Made by a program: the position numbers and the translations under genes. A stretch of 64,000 bases of DNA from Lingula anatina (lineage: Eukaryota > Brachiopoda > Lingulata > Lingulida > Lingulidae): contig NW_019776123.1 of assembly GCF_001039355.2 (NCBI RefSeq), positions 36,787 to 100,786 on the forward strand, given 5' to 3'. Positions 59,501 to 64,000 of the stretch are shown here, one piece after another (the first letter of the stretch is position 1; every line of letters starts with the position of its first letter). The notes under the pieces were generated by a model. The model was not told the DNA's origin and did not search any database. It saw nothing but the letters and a program-made list of their open reading frames with translations.

Positions 59501-62500
59501 TGGAGAGCGGGTTCATGGTTTAAGTACAGTGATTTGTGTGGATACTTCTGGGAGTATGGAAGGAGAAGCTTTCACTGACATGAAAAATGCAATACACAAG
59601 ATTCTTGATGGTGAGATACCCACATAAGATGTTACATATGTGGTCTTTATTGTGACACACTGTTTAATGTGTCTTCTTTCTAGAATATATACAGGGTACA
59701 TTTAAGAACTAATAAACTATTTAAAAACTTTCATAATACAATTATTACCTCCGCCAAGAAGGTTATGTTTTTACCCCTGTTTGTTTGTCATCAGCATAAT
59801 TCAAAAAGTTATGGATGAATTTGGATGGAATTTTTAGTGTAGGTCAGAAATGAGTTAACTTACAAGTGATTAGTTTTTGGTGCTGATCTGGATCAATAAT
59901 TAAAAATAAAAAGTTATGGATCAATTTTGATGAAATTTTCAGGAACTGTCAGAAATGGGCCAAAGAACAGATGATTAGTTTTTGGTGGTAATCTGAATCA
60001 ATAGTCAATCTATAATCAATAACCAATCAAAAATAAAAAAACAAGTTATGGACTGATTTTGATGAAATTTACAGGAACTGTCAGAAGTGGGCCAAGGAAC
60101 AGATGATTAGTTTTTGGCAGTGATCCAAATCAATAATCAATCAATAATCAAAAAAAAATAAATCATTTTAGAATGAAAATATAGGGGTGGAAAGGCATTG
60201 GATGGAGACTTTGCTTCCTTGGTGGAGGTTTGCACTCTCTGAGTGCTTTTCTAGTCATTCTGTGCACTTACTTTATCTGAAATGTTCATACTAAAAGCTT
60301 TGTCTGAAGATGTTTATACGTGCATTTAAAATCATATTTCATTTTTATTGAAATTAATTGGAATTTAAACAAAACCAATAATTGAATTAATAGGAAGATT
60401 CCTTATTGTATTGCAGACGCAGAGTACACGCACAATGTGTATGAATTCAAGGAGTTGATTGGGCTTGTACAGTGTGGGTCCGGGTCAGACGGTCATACTG
60501 TTGTGAGTTTAACAGACAACTATAACCAGATAAGAAGGGCACTAGGTAGGTGCAGGAGAGAACATGGTATTCTGGCATTGCAAGGTTTCCCAAAAATTAT
60601 TGACTGGTTTGGCAGAATATTTTTTTATCCAATATTCAAGTTATTTTACCTGTCTCAAAAAATAATTGCTTAGTTGGCTCTACAAGCCTCTCTCCAAAGA
60701 TTAATCTCATTATATTGCAATTTAAATTTTATATTTACTTAAGAAAGTGTACAGAGGGCAAACCAACTTTGGGAGGGGTGATTTTATCACTTAGATATCT
60801 GGTTAAAACAGGTATAAGTCACTCTGTAAGTACACTTCAAATATAAGTAATTTATTTTGAGCCTGAATATTTAGCATACAACGATATAATTAATTAAAGT
60901 ATCATACATGTACCTTAACATATTTTCTCTTAAGTGTGAGTTTGTGTGTGAGTGTTGTTTCGAACCTTTTTGTATTTTCATATATTTGTGATGTATTGTG
61001 TCAATGATAAAAAAGGTTTGTGTATGTGAGAGAGAGAGAGAGAGGACCAAAATTGTCGAATGGCAAGTGCATATTTCTAAATGATAACAAAAGAATTGAT
61101 ATTTATTCCAGATCGTCTGAGTCCAAGCGGAATGAGTCCTTTAGCAACAGGCATCAGGGAGGCCGTACACGAACTAAAGCGACACTGTAAGTTATGCCTC
61201 ATTTTCAGTTGCAAGATTTGTACAAACCCATATACTTTACCTTCTACCAGGGCCGAAGTTATTATTCCATGGACATTATTGCTGAGACTAACAGAACAGA
61301 GAATATAGACATCTATTTAACCAGAGACATATCTGTTAATATTTAGTGAAAAATCAGTATGTGGCCCTGGTAGAGGGTATGTTCACTGGACCATTTTACA
61401 TATATAGGTCTTCATTTTCAAGGACTGTAGTCCCATATCAAGCCATACACGTACATGAATTACGTAGGTGTATTACGCGCGACTATTGTTCAAAATTCTG
61501 AATAGTTGTTGTTATTAGGCTAAACCTGTTATCGGCTTACATTAAAACTGTTGAGTCCCACGTTTTTATTTGTAACCTGTAAATGTTTTATCAGAATTAT
61601 TACCATTTTATAGTATTTATTCTAAGTACATTTGGTAATGTCATATAATTATTGTAGCTAGCGTCCTGGTAGTTAGCAGACAGATGGTGCCATCCAGGCT
61701 TTTGGTTTTCACCGACGGCATACCAACGGATGAGAATGACTATGGGAGCACTGTTGACTTAACCAGGGCGTCCACAGCGGTATGTGACTTGTGGTATTTG
61801 CTAAGATAACATGCTCTTATGTTACGTTTGGGACGTTAGCCCCCGGGATGGAGCAACTGACTAGACTTGGTGTTGTATAATATCAAAGATATGAATTTTC
61901 ATGGTCACTTTTTCACTTGACAGGTTTATATTATTTTGCCATTATCTGGAGATTTCATCTTTCAACTAGTACTTACCAAGTAGCGGGCATAACAAAACTG
62001 AGGTTTGCGTAACAGGAAGTCCGCCCTCCATTTTGTTATAATGGTTAGGGTTAGCTTGACCTAAGTGGGTTAAAATTTAGGGTGAGGCTTACCATTTAAA
62101 AATGAATTGGAACCGGACTATATATGGAATGTGTAGGGTTGGAATAATGGATATTCCATGAATTGTTTAGCATCTGTTTCTAACAATGGCATTATTAGTG
62201 AGTCCACGGTCATTTGCCAGCCATCTATTAAACAGTTTCAGGAGATAGTGTATCTTCACTGTTGCTTCATGGATATATTAATATTTGTCTTCAGGGTAAA
62301 TATAAAGTCATGACTGCTGTCCAGCGTCCATTTAATGAACCTGTGTCACTCCAAGCCAGGATAAATTTCATTGGATGTGGAAAAAAATGTGACAGGGTAG
62401 GCATAAGTGATGTTTTAAATTGTTTATTCTTTCTTTTAGTTCGAATTAAACTAATAATCCGCAAAACTTTTTTTTTCAAACAAACTGGCCTATTTGTTTG

Positions 62501-63410
62501 GGATATGTAATTATCGTTTATTTCCTGAGCAGGATAATGCATTTGATTATAATAGGGAAGAAATGGCTAAACTTGCGTGACACTTAGAATTAAAACGTAA
62601 CATTCTTCTAGCTAACCAATGTATCTTCAGGTGTTTCTAGAGAACGCTGCCAAGGCAGGAAGGGGGAAATTCTTCAGAGCAGAAGATGAACTTGATGTCC
62701 GCCGACTGGGTGGATACTACAGACGACTGGTGGGAGATTATTGATCTTTTTGAGATTTTTTGATAATAATTAATTGATTTTAACTGAAACACGAGTGTTT
62801 AGCTGTAACTTAAAGCAAGACAATCAGTGATACAGTGTGAGATAGTTACAAACATCTTAATACAGTTACCAAGTTATTTGTGCTAATTAAAGCTTTAAGT
62901 AATTTACTGTTGCAAGGATCATTTAAGAAATGTTTTATTTTCAATATACAACATAATTTATATCACTTCCGTTTCAAATGATAAAAGAGCATTCAGTAAA
63001 AATAGATGTATTAACAAATTTTAATAAAAAAGATAACAACAAATGTATGATATAAAATCTTTGTGAATTTATCTTTCATCTCTTTGTAGGTTTGGGTTTG
63101 CAGATTCATCTGTCCTTTCCGAGGTAAGAAAGCAGAGAAAGGGCGAACAAATCTTTTGTGTCTAATTTTTGTCAATCCTTATATAAATATTATGCATTTC
63201 TGTTATAATTTATCTGGTCTCTTGCTCACAGAACATAGTCCACATTATTTTGGTACTCGGTTAAACATACTTTAATTTCCTGCTTTGATTTTTTATATAG
63301 AAAAGGAATTCATCAACCAGTTAGTAAATACCAAAAACACCTTTTCAACATGGATGCGCGCCACCAAGAGCACGGAAATATTTGACACAGATCTGAGTGA
63401 TTTTGATATG
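48016..63410 (+). CDS. Gene B: coiled coil - CARD - TRADD-N - VWA protein, 3' end beyond window
   Basis: Nineteen exons join in phase: 48016-48262, 48454-48499, 48666-48715, 53444-53541, 53960-54073, 55409-55525, 56001-56069, 56317-56515, 56817-57104, 57431-57850, 58166-58957, 59476-59610, 60417-60545, 61112-61186, 61673-61779, 62295-62396, 62631-62729, 63090-63123 and 63301-63410. From the in-frame ATG at 48040 this is 1,069 codons with no stop. Whether 48040 is the true start is uncertain, because an AG at 48014-48015 could be an acceptor. Order: coiled coil, acidic linker with duplicated exons, CARD about residues 306-401, TRADD-N-like to 541, conserved block and repeats to 805, VWA to about 1021, linker. 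Exon phases and borders match gene A throughout. MIB/HERC2 and WWE exons are expected beyond 64000. Same inferred role as gene A. Confidence 0.83.
49180..49275. repeat. TTCCTATTTT low-complexity repeat
   Basis: Multiple TTCCTATTTTTTCCTATTTT units just after GGGCATCAAGTT. A similar block lies at 53150-53230, followed by AACTTGATGACC. The two may be opposite ends of one intronic insertion. Confidence 0.6.
50324..50470. repeat. Tandem repeat, about 52-bp unit
   Basis: Two to three copies of a unit with GGAATAAAAGTACTGGGTGG and AATCTCGAAATTTAATAAAA. A diverged array of the same theme (TACCGGGCGGAAGATTTTCG) lies at about 52216-52345. Confidence 0.8.
51069..52110. mobile_element. Inverted-repeat element carrying a LINE 3' fragment
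   Basis: The ends are inverted copies of about 60-75 bases (CTACAGGGTCAGCACTAGAT, GACGGCAGCGGGACGGAAGT, AACATGGC). The middle (51279-51521) encodes a LINE reverse-transcriptase tail with stop, followed by a 3' region ending in CAATAAAGAA near 51865. It sits in the 4.7 kb intron of gene B. Confidence 0.75.
51279..51521 (+). pseudogene. C-terminal fragment of a LINE ORF2
   Basis: The translation contains CKFCDLNKVDEFHLLLKCKA followed by YDSIRDPF. This is the C-x-x-C..H..C motif found after the reverse-transcriptase domain in many non-LTR retrotransposons, then a helical tail ending in FVNRCFQQGEQTLS. No upstream reverse-transcriptase sequence is present. Confidence 0.6.
52501..52975. repeat. 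Tandem duplication, about 210-260 bp unit x 2
   Basis: CTTAAACCACGGCTAGCACG starts both copies (52501 and 52712). Each continues with AAGCACGTCATGT, GTTCCACGGTCTGTTGCACT and CAGCTCGG.GACTCGTATTG. The second copy has an internal insertion containing an inverted duplicate of the end. Confidence 0.85.
53281..53352. repeat. Fragment of the TTAA MITE family
   Basis: Shares ACCCCAGGAAAAT, TTTTGGTCAAAATGAACA and GTTGTTATCT with the right end of the gene A copy at 19824-20162. Confidence 0.5.
54256..54979. mobile_element. MITE with long terminal inverted repeats (about 185 bp)
   Basis: Left arm 54256-54443 and right arm 54797-54979 are inverted copies (CCGCATTCACAACGA, CCTTTCATGTACGTC, GACTGTACCCCGCAGG, GAAGCTACCTGAGAAA read on one strand or the other). 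The interior of about 350 bases includes a C run and no transposase frame. It lies in the gene B intron 54074-55408. Confidence 0.8.
56817..57104 (+). CDS. Gene B CARD exon
   Basis: Exon of 288 bases, phase 1 at both ends, matching gene A's CARD exon. It begins GNKALEKQNQEALTKNLPYL, continues VIDDVALYMFSHLVL, then HSSEKAFWFFMQALEDNHCE and FIVDQLLG. Death-fold helices are conserved while surface residues differ, so the two CARDs may prefer different partners. Confidence 0.8.
57431..57850 (+). CDS. Gene B TRADD-N-like exon
   Basis: 420 bases, phase 1 at both ends. The second half (from RGSILINMKFYTVEQLDAFW to LDEYLKKRRRLLH) differs from gene A at about 5 of 75 residues. The first half (KPNDVTGHIRAIVGILEERK and on) is only loosely similar. 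Confidence 0.65.
58166..58957 (+). CDS. Gene B linker exon: conserved block plus two tandem repeats
   Basis: 792 bases, phase 1 at both ends. The conserved block (NQSLSWLDITGEL, LLEWAYESGYYDPLPLL, DEKDFRIERLHKLITYKNG) is followed by a short coiled coil. Then come two imperfect repeats of roughly 55-60 residues, each with an S-D/E-S..P..G..N-x-D-K-x-x-x-x-K-N core and ending ASGGHTEPV or ASGRHSAPV. Gene A has fewer, more diverged versions. Confidence 0.8.
58963..59186. mobile_element. MITE inserted 5 bases inside a gene B intron
   Basis: Ends GGCCCGTTCATATG and CATTCAACGTT..GTGAACGGTATC frame inverted arms (AAAAATCTATTTTCTA, TTTTCTATTCGC.GTATCTTG). TAAG stands on both sides (58959-58962 and 59187-59190). 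Gene A's uninterrupted GTAAGTTGAAGC shows the empty site. Confidence 0.75.
59476..62729 (+). CDS. Gene B VWA domain exons
   Basis: Exons 59476-59610, 60417-60545, 61112-61186, 61673-61779, 62295-62396 and 62631-62729 match gene A one for one. MIDAS residues are STVICVDTSGSM, SGMSPLATGI (Ser for Thr again) and LLVFTDGIPTDEND. Later strands are RINFIGCGKKCDR and FFRAEDELDVRRLGGYYRRL. Confidence 0.85.
59748..60240. repeat. Repeat ACCTCCGCCAAGAAGG with internal tandem units, gene B intron
   Basis: Same element and intron as at 17209 in gene A. Here it holds about three imperfect units of GATGAAATTT.CAGGAACTGT, CAGAA.TGGGCCAA.GAACAG and ATGATTAGTTTTTGG. Confidence 0.7.
61238..61379. mobile_element. 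Palindromic element of the TACCCTCTACCAGGGC family
   Basis: TACCTTCTACCAGGGCC and GGCCCTGGTAGAGGGTA bound a 142-base unit in a gene B intron. It is a better preserved relative of the hairpin at 7846-7981. Confidence 0.65.
63090..63410 (+). CDS. Gene B VWA-to-MIB linker exons (last exons in window)
   Basis: Exons 63090-63123 (VWVCRFICPFR) and 63301-63410 (KEFINQLVNTKNTFSTWMRA, then TKSTEIFDTDLSDFDM). They match gene A exons 24730-25007. The next exon should begin a MIB/HERC2 domain beyond the window. Confidence 0.75.
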
Positions 63411-63559
63411 GTAATAATAGAATAACCAGTTTGATAATAAATACCATACGTTATTTACACCAAAATATTTCAATGAGCAACACGTAAAATGTAACTTGCA
63501 TTATTTAAATCTTGCCATTGCTCCTGACATTGGTTGTGACATGGTAGCACCCCCTGTAG

Positions 63560-64000
63560 TTATTGTACCACCAGCGTAGGCGCTGGCGGTACACATGGTT
63601 TTAGTCCCGACCCGTATGTTCCGCCGGCTCCTGCGGCTCCTGCGGCTCCGCCGCCAAGTCACCGTTACCGCTTCTCCTCCTAGACGGTAAGGGCCTCCAT
63701 ACCCATCTCTTGGATTTAGGTCACCTATAATCTCAACTCGTTCCACGTAAAATTTGGGCTTTGTCGGTATTGGGGTCTAGGTGTGGCACTCATTGCAATG
63801 CACCCTTGTCCAAAAATGGCAAAATTAAATGCTAATTATCTCCCCTACAGAAGGAATTATGGGAAAAATTTCTACAGACAGCTTTCCAAAAGTCATATGT
63901 GTAGATTTCAAATATGCCCTTGGATTTGACCTTTGACCTTTATTTTAAGGTCAAACGGGCCAAAATTTTCAAAAAAACAAAATTTTTGCCGAAAAAAAAA
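63560..64000. repeat. Interspersed repeat, copy 2
   Basis: Continues the family of 20944-21640. The head hairpin is altered (CCACCAGCGTAGGCGCTGG) and the body keeps GGGGTCTAGGTGTGGC and GAAGGAATTATGGGAAAAA. It also includes a TTGACCTTTGACCTTTATTT stretch. It runs to the window end. Confidence 0.7.

Overview
This is a 64 kb window of AT-rich, intron-rich animal genomic DNA. It has GT-AG introns of hundreds to thousands of bases, long poly-T, poly-A, AT and GA tracts, many small inverted-repeat transposons, and two assembly gaps (10338-10787 and 30856-31561). The gene families (CARD, TRADD-N, VWA, MIB/HERC2, WWE) and an ISL2EU/IS4EU-type transposon point to a marine invertebrate. A mollusc or other lophotrochozoan, or an echinoderm/hemichordate/cephalochordate, would fit. 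The sequence alone does not let me choose.

Layout. (1) 1091-2648, minus strand: the 3' part of a gene with a disordered Ser/Thr-rich exon followed by a TRADD-N-like domain. (2) 2.7-13 kb: no gene seen; repeats, a degraded tRNA-like SINE, a gap and an array of about 0.8 kb degenerate direct repeats. (3) 13028-30219, plus strand (gene A): 21 exons joined in phase into 1,085 codons plus stop, encoding acidic linker - CARD - TRADD-N-like - conserved unnamed block and repeat linker - VWA - two MIB/HERC2 domains - WWE. The first exon found is internal, so the start is missing. (4) 30.4-36.1 kb: a GC-rich inverted-repeat element with a gap, then repeats. (5) 36162-41738: an apparently intact two-gene DNA transposon of ISL2EU/IS4EU type with imperfect terminal inverted repeats of about 80-90 bp. 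It holds convergent genes for a SWIM-YqaJ-PHD nuclease and a THAP-DDE transposase. (6) 41.7-48 kb: repeats. (7) 48016-63410, plus strand (gene B): a tandem paralogue of gene A with 19 exons seen. It adds an N-terminal coiled coil and is cut off by the window end after the VWA part. (8) 63.5-64 kb: an intronic repeat.

How it fits together. Genes A and B look like large cytoplasmic signalling scaffolds. CARD and TRADD-N are assembly or adaptor domains of death and innate-immune signalling. VWA with a metal site suggests a ligand- or metal-dependent platform. MIB/HERC2 domains bind peptides in ubiquitin-ligase proteins, and WWE domains bind ADP-ribose-containing ligands. No RING or HECT domain is seen, so a role as adaptor between caspase/TNF-type signalling and ubiquitin/ADP-ribose signalling is an inference. 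Three TRADD-N-like genes within 60 kb, strong divergence in linkers, and blocks of near identity between paralogues (possible gene conversion) suggest an expanding immune-type gene cluster.
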